A DNA stretch of 64,000 nucleotides from Sphingobacteriales bacterium (lineage in GTDB: Bacteria; Bacteroidota; Bacteroidia; Chitinophagales; Chitinophagaceae), in contig RXJG01000004.1 of the NCBI GenBank assembly GCA_003963365.1, positions 412,009 through 476,008 of the forward strand, written 5' to 3'. How positions within the stretch are numbered: position 1 is the first letter of the stretch; each line of letters starts with the position of its first letter. The position numbers and the translations under genes are program-made. Positions 51,219 to 60,284 of the stretch are shown piece after piece. The notes beneath the pieces are model-generated. The model worked only from the letters and a program-made list of their open reading frames with translations, was not told the DNA's origin and searched no databases.

Positions 51219-51246
51219 AGGATGCCCTAACAAGGCATCCTTTTTA
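51219..51246 (+). terminator. Intrinsic terminator
   Basis: Stem AGGATGCC / GGCATCCT with a 7-nt loop, then TTTTATTA. It ends the transketolase gene. Confidence 0.88.
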
Positions 51247-52464
51247 TTATACCTTTAATTCGAATGGCTGATCAGAAGCTTTGGTGGCAGGAATCCATGA
51301 AGCGAGAATAGCCACAATAAAAATAGTTGCCGCTATAACAATTAAATCGAGTGGCAATACTTTTACCGGGTAATAATCAATGACAAAAGAATTGCCGGCT
51401 AATGGTATTAAATGAAATTGCTGTTGCAGTAAACAAAAGATAACAGCTAAAATCATTCCGCTGGCAGCACCAATAGTGGCGAGCAATACCCCTTCACTTA
51501 AAAATACTTTCCTGATAAAAGACTTATCAGCTCCCATTGCCTGCAATACCTGTATATCTTTTTTCTTTTCCAGCACCAGCATGGTTAAGGCGCCAATCAT
51601 ATTGAACGCAGCAATTATTAATATCAGAGAAAGAATACCGAAGATGACCCACTTTTCCAGCTGCATTACATTGTATAAAGTGCGGTTTTGTTCATAACGG
51701 TCTTCTACGGTATAACCATTACCTAATAAATTTTGTAACGCTCTTTTTATAGTTGAAATATTTTCTCCGGTCTTTGCTTTTATTTCGATGGCACTATATT
51801 CATTATCCTGCAAACCAATTTGCTTTTTTATATAGGCAAGATTAGTGATGATGTATTTGTTGTCAAAGTCCTGCTGAATGGCAAATGTTCCCGCGGGTAA
51901 AATATTTCCCTGCGGCAAAGAGGCCCTTGGGTCTTTTGATTCCACTGCTTTTCTTGGAATATAAGTAGTCAATTGATAAATGCTGGTGGCCGAGTTAACA
52001 CCCAATAAGCCTTCCACGCCTGAACCAAGAATGGCTAACGGTTCATCAATCGTTCCTAAATCAAATTTGCCACGGATAATTCTATCAGCGACACCAGTAA
52101 CCTTTGTATAATTTTCATCAACGCCTTTTATTGTTACAATAGTTTGATAATCGCCATTAATAACAGCCGCTTTTTCTTCAGCAACTTTACTGTACACCGC
52201 TACACCGGGAGTGGTGGCAATTTTATTTAGCTGCTCATTGGAAATAAATAATGTTTTACCGGCAGCAGGAGCAATTTTTATTTCGGGATAAAAAGAAGAA
52301 TAGAGCGATTTCACCAAACCTTCAAACCCGTTATACACACTTAGCACTAAAACCATGGCTGCTGCACCTACTGCAATAGCGGTAACACTCACCCACGAAA
52401 TAATGTTGATGGCGTTGGTAGATTTTTTTGCTTTTAAATAACGGAATGCAAACAGTTTGTACAA
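51247..52464 (-). CDS. Lipoprotein-releasing ABC transporter permease (LolC/E, FtsX family)
   Basis: The 405-residue protein has an N-terminal helix (about 17-42), a large periplasmic domain (about 45-265) and three C-terminal helices with the FtsX-domain pattern (LTMLVLEKKKDIQVLQAMGADKSFIRKVFLSEGVLL, about 292-327). It probably works with a LolD ATPase to move outer-membrane lipoproteins. No LolD is adjacent. It lies 21 nt downstream of rbfA. Confidence 0.9.
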   Translation of the reverse strand: MYKLFAFRYLKAKKSTNAINIISWVSVTAIAVGAAAMVLVLSVYNGFEGLVKSLYSSFYPEIKIAPAAGKTLFISNEQLNKIATTPGVAVYSKVAEEKAAVINGDYQTIVTIKGVDENYTKVTGVADRIIRGKFDLGTIDEPLAILGSGVEGLLGVNSATSIYQLTTYIPRKAVESKDPRASLPQGNILPAGTFAIQQDFDNKYIITNLAYIKKQIGLQDNEYSAIEIKAKTGENISTIKRALQNLLGNGYTVEDRYEQNRTLYNVMQLEKWVIFGILSLILIIAAFNMIGALTMLVLEKKKDIQVLQAMGADKSFIRKVFLSEGVLLATIGAASGMILAVIFCLLQQQFHLIPLAGNSFVIDYYPVKVLPLDLIVIAATIFIVAILASWIPATKASDQPFELKV

Positions 52465-52485
52465 TCCAAAAAGATTTAATCGGGT

Positions 52486-52854
52486 TTATTCGGAATCTTT
52501 TTTTTCGTCCTGTATTTTTTTAAACAGCTCTTCCATTTTAAATACATGGTCCAGCGTATCATCAATAAAAAATTTCAATTGAGGAATGTTGCGAACCTGG
52601 TGCTTGATTTTTGCTGCCAGCTCTTTTTTTATTTCCCATGCTTTACTTTCTATACGATGCATTACCGCTCCTTTATCTTTTACCTGGAAGAGGCTGAGAT
52701 AAATCCTTGCCTCCAGTAAATCAGGCGTAACTTTTACAGATGAAATGGAAACCAGCCCACCATCCTGCATGTTCAAACCCATACGCTGAAAGATGGTATT
52801 CATTTCCTCAATAATTACTCCGGCTATTTGTTTTTGACGTTTACCTTCCTCCAT
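52486..52854 (-). CDS. rbfA: 30S ribosome-binding factor A
   Basis: The 122-residue KH-like fold has the family pattern KRQKQIAGVIIEEMNTIF (about 5-22), VSISSVKVTPDLLEARIYLSLF, HQVRNIPQLKFFIDDTLDH (about 85-103) and a charged tail. It aids 16S rRNA 5' maturation, and RsgA releases it from the 30S subunit. It is the first gene of an rbfA-lolC unit, divergent from the MsbA-like gene. Confidence 0.95.
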   Translation of the reverse strand: MEEGKRQKQIAGVIIEEMNTIFQRMGLNMQDGGLVSISSVKVTPDLLEARIYLSLFQVKDKGAVMHRIESKAWEIKKELAAKIKHQVRNIPQLKFFIDDTLDHVFKMEELFKKIQDEKKDSE

Positions 52855-52885
52855 ATATTAACTGCTTTGTCGGGGTAAAATTAGC

Positions 52886-52893
52886 TACTTTTG
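52886..52893 (+). promoter_or_regulatory. Promoter of the MsbA-like exporter gene
   Basis: TACTTTTG matches the TAnnTTTG -7 element, with TTTG at 52866-52869 as -33 element 16 nt upstream. The ATG is at 52919. Confidence 0.55.
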
Positions 52894-52918
52894 CTGCTTT
52901 TAAGCAGGATTTATAAAA

Positions 52919-54742
52919 ATGAAGAAATATTCAAGGGTTTTTGGTTACCTGAAACAGTATAAGGGGAAAATATTCCTGTATTTCGTATGTATATTACTCT
53001 CAACCATATTTTCAATTTTCTCCATCAGCATGCTGATGCCTTTTTTCAATTTAATATTCTTAGGCAGATCGGAGCAGCTGGAACAAGTAAGTAAACAAGG
53101 TAATGATTCATTACAATGGTTAACTAATTTTATTCAACATCTTGCCAATCAGTTTAATGATGATAAGTTTTCGTTGCTGCTGATTATTTGTGCTTTTATC
53201 CTTACTTCCATAGTACTTAAAAATCTTTTTTTGTATCTCTCTTACTATATACTTAACCCGTTAAAGAATACTGTAGTTACCAGATTACGACAGGAAGTGT
53301 ATGATAAGATATTGCGGTTACCCATTGGTTTTTTTACGGAGAAAAGAAAAGGTGATATTATGAGCCGTATGACAACAGACATTGGTGAGATTGAAACTTC
53401 AGTAGTAGGTACTTTAGAAGGTTGGATACGGGATCCGTTACAAATCCTTTTCTGTATTATTTATTTATTTTACCTGAGTGTGCAGTTAACGCTGTTCATG
53501 TTGTTGTTACTGCCAATTATGGGTTTTGTGATTGGAAGAATTGGCAGAAGCTTAAAAAAACAAAGTAAAGCGATAGCTGAATTGTCCGGCGAATCTGTTT
53601 CTATTTTGGATGAAACCTTAACAGGACTAAGAGTTATAAAAGCGTTTACTGCTGAAAAATTGTTAGGCGGCAGATTTATATATAACAACAATAAATTATT
53701 ACAGGCAAGAAATGCCATCGGTTATCGCCGTGATTTAGCATCCCCGTTGAGTGAAACGATGGGGATACTGGTTTTCTGCTTTATACTCTTATACGGAGGC
53801 TCTTTAATCCTGAATCACAGCAGTGGCAGTATAAGCGGCGGTACATTCATTGTTTACCTCGGAATGTTTTATAATATCATAAATCCGGCAAAAACTTTAT
53901 CTACTTCGTTCTACAATATACAAAAAGGAAGTGCTGCCATAGTACGTATTGAAGAAGTGTTGAAAGCACCGGTAACAGTAGATGATAACCCGGCAGGAAT
54001 TAAGAAAGAAAGTTTTGACAATAGTATTGAACTGATAAATGTTGGATTTAATTATGAAGATGTTTCCATTTTGAAAAACATCAACCTCAGGATTGAAAAA
54101 GGTAAAACTATTGCACTGGTAGGTTCAAGTGGAGCAGGCAAATCTACATTAGTAGATTTAATTCCAAGATTTCATGATGTAAGCAGCGGTGAATTATTAA
54201 TTGATGGAAAGAATATTAAAGAATATTCACTCAAACATCTCAGAAATTTAATGGGTATTGTAACTCAGGAACCTATTTTATTTAATGATACGATTGCTAA
54301 CAATATTGCTTTGGGCAAACCAGATGCAACTAAAGAAGAAATTGAACAAGCGGCCAAAATTGCCAATGCTTATAATTTCATTATTCAAAAAGAAAATGGT
54401 TTTGATACCAATATTGGCGACAGGGGAAATAAATTGAGCGGTGGTGAAAAACAACGCCTGACTATTGCCCGTGCTGTATTAAAAAATCCACCCATTTTAA
54501 TTTTAGATGAAGCCACTTCTTCGCTTGATACAGAAAGTGAACGCCTGGTGCAGGATGCTATCAATCATTTAATGCGGGACAGAACATCGGTGGTAATTGC
54601 ACATCGCTTAAGCACAGTTCGTCATGCCGATGAAATTATCGTATTGCAAAAAGGAGAAATTGTAGAAAGAGGCACACACGATGAACTGGTAGCCAAAAAT
54701 GGTTTTTACAAACGATTGGTGGAAATGCAGGAAGTAAAATAA
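52919..54742 (+). CDS. ABC exporter, fused permease and ATPase (MsbA-like)
   Basis: The 607-residue half-transporter has a six-helix ABC exporter membrane domain (about 15-340) and a nucleotide-binding domain with Walker A GSSGAGKST (about 402), signature LSGGEKQR (about 506), Walker B ILILDEATSSLD (about 527) and H-loop IAHRLST (about 561). The whole resembles MsbA lipid flippases; the substrate is not certain. It acts as a homodimer in the inner membrane. Confidence 0.92.
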   Translation: MKKYSRVFGYLKQYKGKIFLYFVCILLSTIFSIFSISMLMPFFNLIFLGRSEQLEQVSKQGNDSLQWLTNFIQHLANQFNDDKFSLLLIICAFILTSIVLKNLFLYLSYYILNPLKNTVVTRLRQEVYDKILRLPIGFFTEKRKGDIMSRMTTDIGEIETSVVGTLEGWIRDPLQILFCIIYLFYLSVQLTLFMLLLLPIMGFVIGRIGRSLKKQSKAIAELSGESVSILDETLTGLRVIKAFTAEKLLGGRFIYNNNKLLQARNAIGYRRDLASPLSETMGILVFCFILLYGGSLILNHSSGSISGGTFIVYLGMFYNIINPAKTLSTSFYNIQKGSAAIVRIEEVLKAPVTVDDNPAGIKKESFDNSIELINVGFNYEDVSILKNINLRIEKGKTIALVGSSGAGKSTLVDLIPRFHDVSSGELLIDGKNIKEYSLKHLRNLMGIVTQEPILFNDTIANNIALGKPDATKEEIEQAAKIANAYNFIIQKENGFDTNIGDRGNKLSGGEKQRLTIARAVLKNPPILILDEATSSLDTESERLVQDAINHLMRDRTSVVIAHRLSTVRHADEIIVLQKGEIVERGTHDELVAKNGFYKRLVEMQEVK

Positions 54743-55090
54743 TTAAGCTCCTTCAATTAATCCAACCGCATTACCCCATGGGTCGTTAACCACGGCTACT
54801 TTTATTCCGCCACCCACTTCGTTTACATCGTTGATGATGGTTGCATTGACCTGCTTCAGTTTTTCAACACAGGCTTCAATATCATCCACCCCCCAATAAG
54901 CGACGGATGTATTTCCTTCTTTCACCAATGACATATCAGGGTCAATTCCCAACTCACAACCATCAATATCAAACCCAACATAAAACTCCTCGTCAAAATA
55001 AGGATAGACACCCGTTACACTGATATACCACTCTTTTGCCTTTTCCAAATCATCAGCATGATAAATGACTGTTCTTAATTTCTTAAACAT
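54743..55090 (-). CDS. VOC (glyoxalase/dioxygenase-like) family protein
   Basis: The 115-residue single vicinal-oxygen-chelate domain has DDLEKAKEWYISVTGVYP (about 12-29), VAYWGVDDIEACVEKLK and the C-terminal NDPWGNAVGLIE. Substrate not recognisable. Its stop codon abuts the stop of the convergent MsbA-like gene. Confidence 0.85.
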   Translation of the reverse strand: MFKKLRTVIYHADDLEKAKEWYISVTGVYPYFDEEFYVGFDIDGCELGIDPDMSLVKEGNTSVAYWGVDDIEACVEKLKQVNATIINDVNEVGGGIKVAVVNDPWGNAVGLIEGA

Positions 55091-55210
55091 AGCTACTCAA
55101 ATTTGTTAAGGCTATAAAATTAAGCCGGTTAAACGGAAGGTTAATTAATACAAAACAAAAAAGGAAATGATATTCATCATTTCCCTGAGTTATTTTAAAA
55201 TGGAGCTGAG

Positions 55211-56062
55211 TTATTTAACCATCCCCATTTTAGCTTCGATGCTTAAGGTAGCATGTGGTACGGCACGTAAACGGGCCTTGTCAATCAACTTACCGGTAAC
55301 ACGGCAGATACCGTAAGTTTTGTTTTCAATACGCATTAATGCTTTTTCCAGGTGGTCGATGTAAGTAATCTGGCGGCTGGCCATTTGAGCTAATTGCTCT
55401 CTTTCCATGCTGATACTTCCATCTTCCATGGTCATATATCGGTTCTCTGCTTCATCACCACCCATTTCGTCTTTACGGGTAATGAGGCCTTGCAGGTAAG
55501 CGAGTTCTTTCTTAGCTGCATCCAGCTTACGCTGAATCAATTCTCTGAATTCACCTAACTCTGCATCACTATAACGCTGGGTGGGACCGGCAGTTTCTGC
55601 TTTTTCGGCCTGGGCATCCAACACACTTTTCGTAAACTCAGGATTATATTTAACCGCTGTTTTCACAGATGTTTTCACAGGTTTAATATTCTCCTCAGCT
55701 GCTTTTACTGCTTTTCTTGCTTCTTTCTTCATTTCGTCAAGGGTCATTTTTTTTGCAGGCGTTTTAGGTATTTCCTTAATAACGGCTACGGGTTTAGGGG
55801 CATCAATTTTTTTGACAGGTGCAGGCGCTGCTTTAGGAGCAGGCTTGGGTGCAGGCTTTGGAGCAACTTTGGCAACTACTTTCTTAGCAGGCACAGGTGC
55901 TGCTTTAGGTTTTGCAGCCGGTTTTTTAGCTACAGGCTTTGCTTTTGGAGCCGCTTTTTTAGCAGCTGGCTTAGCAATCGATTTTTTAGCGGGAGCCGCT
56001 TTTTTAACGGGTTTGCTGGCTTTTTTTGCTGCGGGTTTAGCCGCTTTTTTCTTAGTTGCCAT
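55211..56062 (-). CDS. DksA/TraR-like protein with histone-H1-like N-terminal tail
   Basis: The 283-residue protein begins with a Lys/Ala/Pro repeat tail (about 1-110, many PAKKA/PKPA units) like histone H1 and ends with a DksA/TraR-like part: a coiled coil (FRELIQRKLDAAKKELAYLQGL, about 171-192) and a zinc-finger-like region YGICRVTGKLIDKARLRAVP (about 250-269). Only one of the four finger cysteines remains, so zinc binding is unlikely. DksA-type proteins enter the RNA polymerase secondary channel; the tail suggests nucleic-acid binding. It starts 2 nt after the ileS stop, so the two are coupled. Confidence 0.85.
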   Translation of the reverse strand: MATKKKAAKPAAKKASKPVKKAAPAKKSIAKPAAKKAAPKAKPVAKKPAAKPKAAPVPAKKVVAKVAPKPAPKPAPKAAPAPVKKIDAPKPVAVIKEIPKTPAKKMTLDEMKKEARKAVKAAEENIKPVKTSVKTAVKYNPEFTKSVLDAQAEKAETAGPTQRYSDAELGEFRELIQRKLDAAKKELAYLQGLITRKDEMGGDEAENRYMTMEDGSISMEREQLAQMASRQITYIDHLEKALMRIENKTYGICRVTGKLIDKARLRAVPHATLSIEAKMGMVK

Positions 56063-56064
56063 GC

Positions 56065-59000
56065 TTACTCTCCTTTTTTTATTACATAGACTTTTAATGA
56101 AATATCATTAACCTCAATATCAGTGCCATCAGCAATTTCAGGCACCAATTCAAGACTATCTGCCAAAATTTCGGCGCAAATATAGCTATTAAATTGAGTA
56201 ACGGACTCTTTCAGCCTATCATCGTCAGTTATTTTTACAGCAATCCTGTCCGTTAGCTCATAGCCGTTGTCTTTGCGTATTTTCTGAATGCGGTTCACAA
56301 TTTCCCTTGCATTGCCCTCATTCACCAGCTCCGGGGTGATGGTAACATCCAACGCCACCGTTAAAGCCCCTTTATTGGCCACCATCCAGCCCGGAATATC
56401 CTCGCTGGTAATCTCCACTTCAGCGATTTGTAATATTAAGGGTTCGCTATCAATCAGCAAAGAAATTTGACCTTCTTTTTCCAACGTAGCAATTTGTTCC
56501 TGTGTGAAACCAGCCAGTGCAGCACTCACTGCTTTCATTTTTGGACCAAGTTTTTTACCCAGTACCACAAAATTGGGTTTGATTTTTTTCTGGATGAAAC
56601 TATTGTCTGGTGCCAGGTATTCAATCTCTTTTACATTCACTTCGCTCTTTATCAAATCTTCTACTTTACCCAGTTGATTTTTCATCTCCGGGTTCAACGC
56701 AGGGATTAGAACTTTTTGTAAAGGCTGACGAACTTTAATATTTACTTTCTTCCTTAATGAAAGAATCAATGAGCTGGCATCCTGTGCTAATTGCATTCTT
56801 TCTTCCAAAGCTGCATCTATTGCAGATTCATCAGCCACAGGGAAATCGGCATGATGAACAGATTCGGATTTGTTTTTTGCCGTTACTGCATTCAGGTTAT
56901 GGAATAACACATCTGAGAAGAAAGGTGAAATTGGAGCGATGAGTTTGGTGATAGTTTCCAAACACTCATACAAGGTTTGATAAGCACATATCTTATCATG
57001 TTCATATTCTCCTTTCCAGAAACGGCGGCGGCAGAGACGCACATACCAGTTGCTCAGGTGTTCATCTACAAAATCTTCAATGGCCCGGCCGGCTTGAGTG
57101 GGTTCGTAATCATCCATGTACTCATTTACTCTTTTAATTAAAGTATTGAGTGAGGAAAGAATCCAGCGGTCAATTTCCGGACGTTCGTTTAACGGGATAT
57201 ATGTTTCTTTAAAAGCAAATCCATCCACATTAGCATATAAAGCGAAGAATTGATAAGTATTATAAAGTGTGCCAAAGAATTTACGTTGAACTTCTTTGAT
57301 ACCATCAATATCAAACTTCATGTTTTCCCATGGAGATGCGTTGGTGATGAGATACCAGCGGGTGGCATCGGCTCCAAATGTTTCGATGGTTTTAAAAGGA
57401 TCAACCACATTACCCAAACGCTTACTCATTTTGTTGCCATTCTTGTCTAACACCAGGCCATTGGATACACAGGTTTTGTAAGCAACGGAATCAAACAACA
57501 ACGCAGCTATGGCATGCAATGTATAGAACCAGCCTCTTGTTTGGTCTACACCCTCTGCAATGAAATCGGCGGGGAAAGATTCTTTAAATGTTTCTTTATT
57601 TTCAAAGGGGAAATGCCATTGGGCATAAGGCATAGCACCACTATCAAACCATACATCAATTAAATCAGGAACACGTTTCATTGGTTTACCCGATTTGCTT
57701 ACAAGAATGATTTCATCTACATATGGTTTGTGTAAATCCAAAATGCCTTCATGCAAATAGTGTTTATTAACATCACCACCTAACACTTTATTGGCCTCAC
57801 GAATTCCTTCATTCAATTGTTCAATAGAACCAATGCAAACTTCTTCCTCGCCATCTTCTGTTCTCCAGATAGGTAATGGTGTTCCCCAAAAACGGCTGCG
57901 GCTCAGGTTCCAGTCCACCATATTTTCTAACCAATTGCCAAACCTTCCTTCGCCTGTTGACCTGGGTTTCCAGTTAATGGTTTTGTTCAGTTCAACCATA
58001 CGGTCACGCAGGGCAGTGGTTTTAATAAACCAGGCATCTAGCGGGTAATAAAGAACCGGTTTATCGGTACGCCAGCAATGCGGATAGCTGTGCTCAAATT
58101 TTTCTACTTTAAAGGCACGGTTTTCTTTCTTCAGCTTAACAGCTATGTCCACATTTACATCTGCATAATTCGGATCGTCTTTATAATTCTTAACATAGCG
58201 GTTGCTGAACTCACCCAGTCCGTCCACAAATTTCCCCTGGCGGTCAACCATAGTTAATATGCCGATGCCATACTTCTTGCCCACTTTATAGTCATCTGCT
58301 CCAAAAGCAGGAGCGGTATGAACGATACCAGTGCCATCTTCAGTAGTAACAAAATCACCCACAATTACCCGAAATGAATCACCACCCGTTTCCCGGTTGG
58401 CTTCATAGGGTAATAATTGTTCGTAACGGCATTCCTCTATTTGTGAACCTTTGAATTCAGTAATGATTTTCCAGGGAAGCAGTTTTACTTCGGCAGAATA
58501 ATTTTCAAAATCACCATTCTCACCTTCCGGTTTAAAATATTTACCAAGTAATGCCTTTGCTAAAATAACATTGACAGGAAGATGTGTATATGGATTGAAA
58601 GTTTGAACCAATACATAATCAATATTAGCACCAACTGTCAAACCGAGGTTAGAAGGAAGCGTCCACGGAGTAGTTGTCCACGCAAGAAAAAAAACTTCAT
58701 CATTTTTTATTCCCTGTTCATTATTCGATATTGCTTTGAACAAGAACTCACTTTTCTCATTTCGAACAACTTTAAACATAGCCACCGCACTCGTATCCTT
58801 CACATCTTTATAAGCTCCCGGCTGGTTTAATTCATGTGAACTTAAACCGGTACCGGCCGCAGGAGAATAAGGCTGAATGCTTACACTTTGATAAAGTAAT
58901 CCTTTTTTATAAAACTCACTTAATATCCACCAAAGCGTTTCAATGTATTCGTTTTTGAAAGTGATATATGGGTCATTTAAATCAACCCAGTAACCCATTT

Positions 59001-59415
59001 TACGGGTAAGCTCATCCCATTTATCCTTAAATCTTAAAACCGCTTCCCGGCATTTTTGATTGTATTCTTCAACTGAGATTTTTTTTCCTATATCTTCTTT
59101 GGTAATGCCCAACTCTTTTTCAACACCCAATTCAATTGGTAAGCCATGGGTATCCCACCCACCTTTGCGTTTTACCTGGAAACCCTTCATGCTTTTATAG
59201 CGGCAAACCAAATCTTTTAGCGTACGGGAAATAACGTGATGTATGCCGGGCATACCATTGGCACTGGGTGGACCTTCATAAAAAACAAAGGGCTTAGCTC
59301 CCTGACGCAGGCTCACACTTTTTTCAAAAGCCTTGTTTTCGGTCCAGCGGGCCAATATCTCCTGTTCAAAAGATGGAAGATTCAGTTGCGAGAATTCCCG
59401 GTACTTATTGCTCAT
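56065..59415 (-). CDS. ileS: Isoleucyl-tRNA synthetase with a repeat-derived in-frame insertion
   Basis: The 1116-residue class I synthetase has the HIGH-equivalent PSANGMPGIHHVISR (about 50), the editing domain with FLAWTTTPWTLPSN (about 243), the KMSKR loop (GNKMSKRLGNVVDP) and a C-terminal tRNA-binding region with the anticodon domain; no zinc-Cys cluster, as in the long eukaryote-like IleRS. The ATG at 59415 fits the family and lies after a TACCTTTG -7 box at 59456-59449. Residues about 228-241 (AISNNEQGIKNDEV) are encoded by a copy of the heptad repeat found at nuo junctions. Confidence 0.94.
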   Translation of the reverse strand: MSNKYREFSQLNLPSFEQEILARWTENKAFEKSVSLRQGAKPFVFYEGPPSANGMPGIHHVISRTLKDLVCRYKSMKGFQVKRKGGWDTHGLPIELGVEKELGITKEDIGKKISVEEYNQKCREAVLRFKDKWDELTRKMGYWVDLNDPYITFKNEYIETLWWILSEFYKKGLLYQSVSIQPYSPAAGTGLSSHELNQPGAYKDVKDTSAVAMFKVVRNEKSEFLFKAISNNEQGIKNDEVFFLAWTTTPWTLPSNLGLTVGANIDYVLVQTFNPYTHLPVNVILAKALLGKYFKPEGENGDFENYSAEVKLLPWKIITEFKGSQIEECRYEQLLPYEANRETGGDSFRVIVGDFVTTEDGTGIVHTAPAFGADDYKVGKKYGIGILTMVDRQGKFVDGLGEFSNRYVKNYKDDPNYADVNVDIAVKLKKENRAFKVEKFEHSYPHCWRTDKPVLYYPLDAWFIKTTALRDRMVELNKTINWKPRSTGEGRFGNWLENMVDWNLSRSRFWGTPLPIWRTEDGEEEVCIGSIEQLNEGIREANKVLGGDVNKHYLHEGILDLHKPYVDEIILVSKSGKPMKRVPDLIDVWFDSGAMPYAQWHFPFENKETFKESFPADFIAEGVDQTRGWFYTLHAIAALLFDSVAYKTCVSNGLVLDKNGNKMSKRLGNVVDPFKTIETFGADATRWYLITNASPWENMKFDIDGIKEVQRKFFGTLYNTYQFFALYANVDGFAFKETYIPLNERPEIDRWILSSLNTLIKRVNEYMDDYEPTQAGRAIEDFVDEHLSNWYVRLCRRRFWKGEYEHDKICAYQTLYECLETITKLIAPISPFFSDVLFHNLNAVTAKNKSESVHHADFPVADESAIDAALEERMQLAQDASSLILSLRKKVNIKVRQPLQKVLIPALNPEMKNQLGKVEDLIKSEVNVKEIEYLAPDNSFIQKKIKPNFVVLGKKLGPKMKAVSAALAGFTQEQIATLEKEGQISLLIDSEPLILQIAEVEITSEDIPGWMVANKGALTVALDVTITPELVNEGNAREIVNRIQKIRKDNGYELTDRIAVKITDDDRLKESVTQFNSYICAEILADSLELVPEIADGTDIEVNDISLKVYVIKKGE
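58691..58732 (-). repeat. Heptad repeat arm inside the ileS coding region
   Basis: On the minus strand this stretch has GAATAAT, GAACAGG and GAATAAA units and ends GATGAAGT, closely matching the arm at 32672-32712 near nuoM. It is read in frame through ileS and encodes about 14 residues just before the editing-domain motif. Confidence 0.8.
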
Positions 59416-59448
59416 ATAACACTTGTCCTGTCTGATTTTTAAAGTGTG

Positions 59449-59456
59449 CAAAGGTA
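59449..59456 (-). promoter_or_regulatory. Bacteroidota -7 promoter box of ileS
   Basis: On the minus strand TACCTTTG matches TAnnTTTG and lies 33 nt upstream of the ATG at 59415. The upstream in-frame extension starts inside this box and so is not translated. Confidence 0.55.
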
Positions 59457-59608
59457 CGGAATATAGAATTTGATTTTGGGCTGCATCTTATTTCCAATGA
59501 CAAATTATTTTTGACTGTCATTCTTACTTTTCCACATTTTCCTGCTTTGGCATAATTCCTGTATTTTTTAAGCAAGCCTATAAATTGAAAAACTGATATT
59601 GCTGATCT

Positions 59609-59868
59609 ATGAAAAGCACTTTTTATCATTTGGTAATCAATAAAGAAGCCGTTGTACACCTAAATTATTTCCGGAATAACGGAAGCGTTATTTTAGAACT
59701 GTGAAAAATCCATGGGGTTGAACTGGAATCAGCCCAAAGATATTACTGGAAAATTCCAGCCTTTTTAAGATATGGCTTAAAAAGGATAAAGATGGTTGGA
59801 TAGTGTGGGTTAACGATGCCGGACCATCAGAGAGTAAAGGCAATCTGTTCCGGCTCATAACGCAAAAA
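59609..59868 (+). pseudogene. Possible degraded small gene in the ileS upstream gap
   Basis: Three successive frames read like coding sequence: a 31-codon frame MKSTFYHLVINKEAVV... (59609-59704), then SMGLNWNQPKDITGKFQPF in a second frame, then KKDKDGWIVWVNDAGPSESKG...NLFRLI in a third, ending at a terminator hairpin. They could be one gene broken by two frameshifts. I recognise no family, and the reading may be chance. The rest of the roughly 830-base gap (59457-60284) holds only hairpins. Confidence 0.3.
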
Positions 59869-59901
59869 GAACCCCCGAATTCCCGGGGGTTTTATTTTTT
59901 A
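59869..59901 (+). terminator. Intrinsic terminator-like hairpin 1
   Basis: Stem AACCCCCG / CGGGGGTT with an AATTC loop, then TTATTTTTT on the plus strand. No intact plus-strand gene precedes it. Confidence 0.75.
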
Positions 59902-60002
59902 ATCATTCGTTCATATTACGATAATATTCCATTAACCCAGTTGAAAGATATTCGCTCCGGAACGTAATTTTCGTTCATAGTTTTCCTTAAGCAAGTATTC
60001 TC

Positions 60003-60033
60003 CACCCCGTATTCTTATGGGGTGTTTCTTTTT
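60003..60033 (+). terminator. Intrinsic terminator-like hairpin 2
   Basis: Stem CACCCC / GGGGTG with a 10-nt loop, then TTTCTTTTT on the plus strand; no upstream gene seen. It could end a small RNA. Confidence 0.6.
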
Positions 60034-60228
60034 GGTGAATAAGCAGGGTGAATTAAGATGAATGCCTGTCTTCTTTTCTTTCATAACAATTCAATCATGC
60101 TTCAGTAATTATTAGTTTAAACAGTCCCTTGAAATTTGCGCAACAAAATGAATATACAAATCCCGATAAAGACTTTTGTGCTGATTGAATAAAATTCTAT
60201 CAGCAGTTCTCTCATGTCAGTAAAATAG

Positions 60229-60262
60229 AAAACCCCGTAGTCTTACGGGGCTTTCGTTTTTT
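60229..60262. terminator. Intrinsic terminator 3, after the glycosyltransferase gene
   Basis: Stem CCCCGTA / TACGGGG with a GTCT-type loop. The minus strand continues TTTTCTATTTT and the plus strand CTTTCGTTTTTT, so it can act in both directions. On the minus strand it ends the glycosyltransferase gene. Confidence 0.8.
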
Positions 60263-60284
60263 ATGGGGGTAAATTAAGGGCTGA

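Noticed and set aside
55581-56111. 176-codon plus-strand Ala/Gly/Phe-rich frame
   Set aside because: It is the complement of the Lys/Ala/Pro repeat tail of the DksA-like gene; its membrane-like composition is an artefact.
59405-59659. 84-codon minus-strand frame upstream of ileS
   Set aside because: It overlaps the ileS promoter box and start region, with no recognisable protein features.
59457-60284. tRNA or rRNA genes in the gap upstream of ileS
   Set aside because: No cloverleaf arms, TTC loop or CCA-adjacent acceptor stem could be found by reading; only simple hairpins are present.
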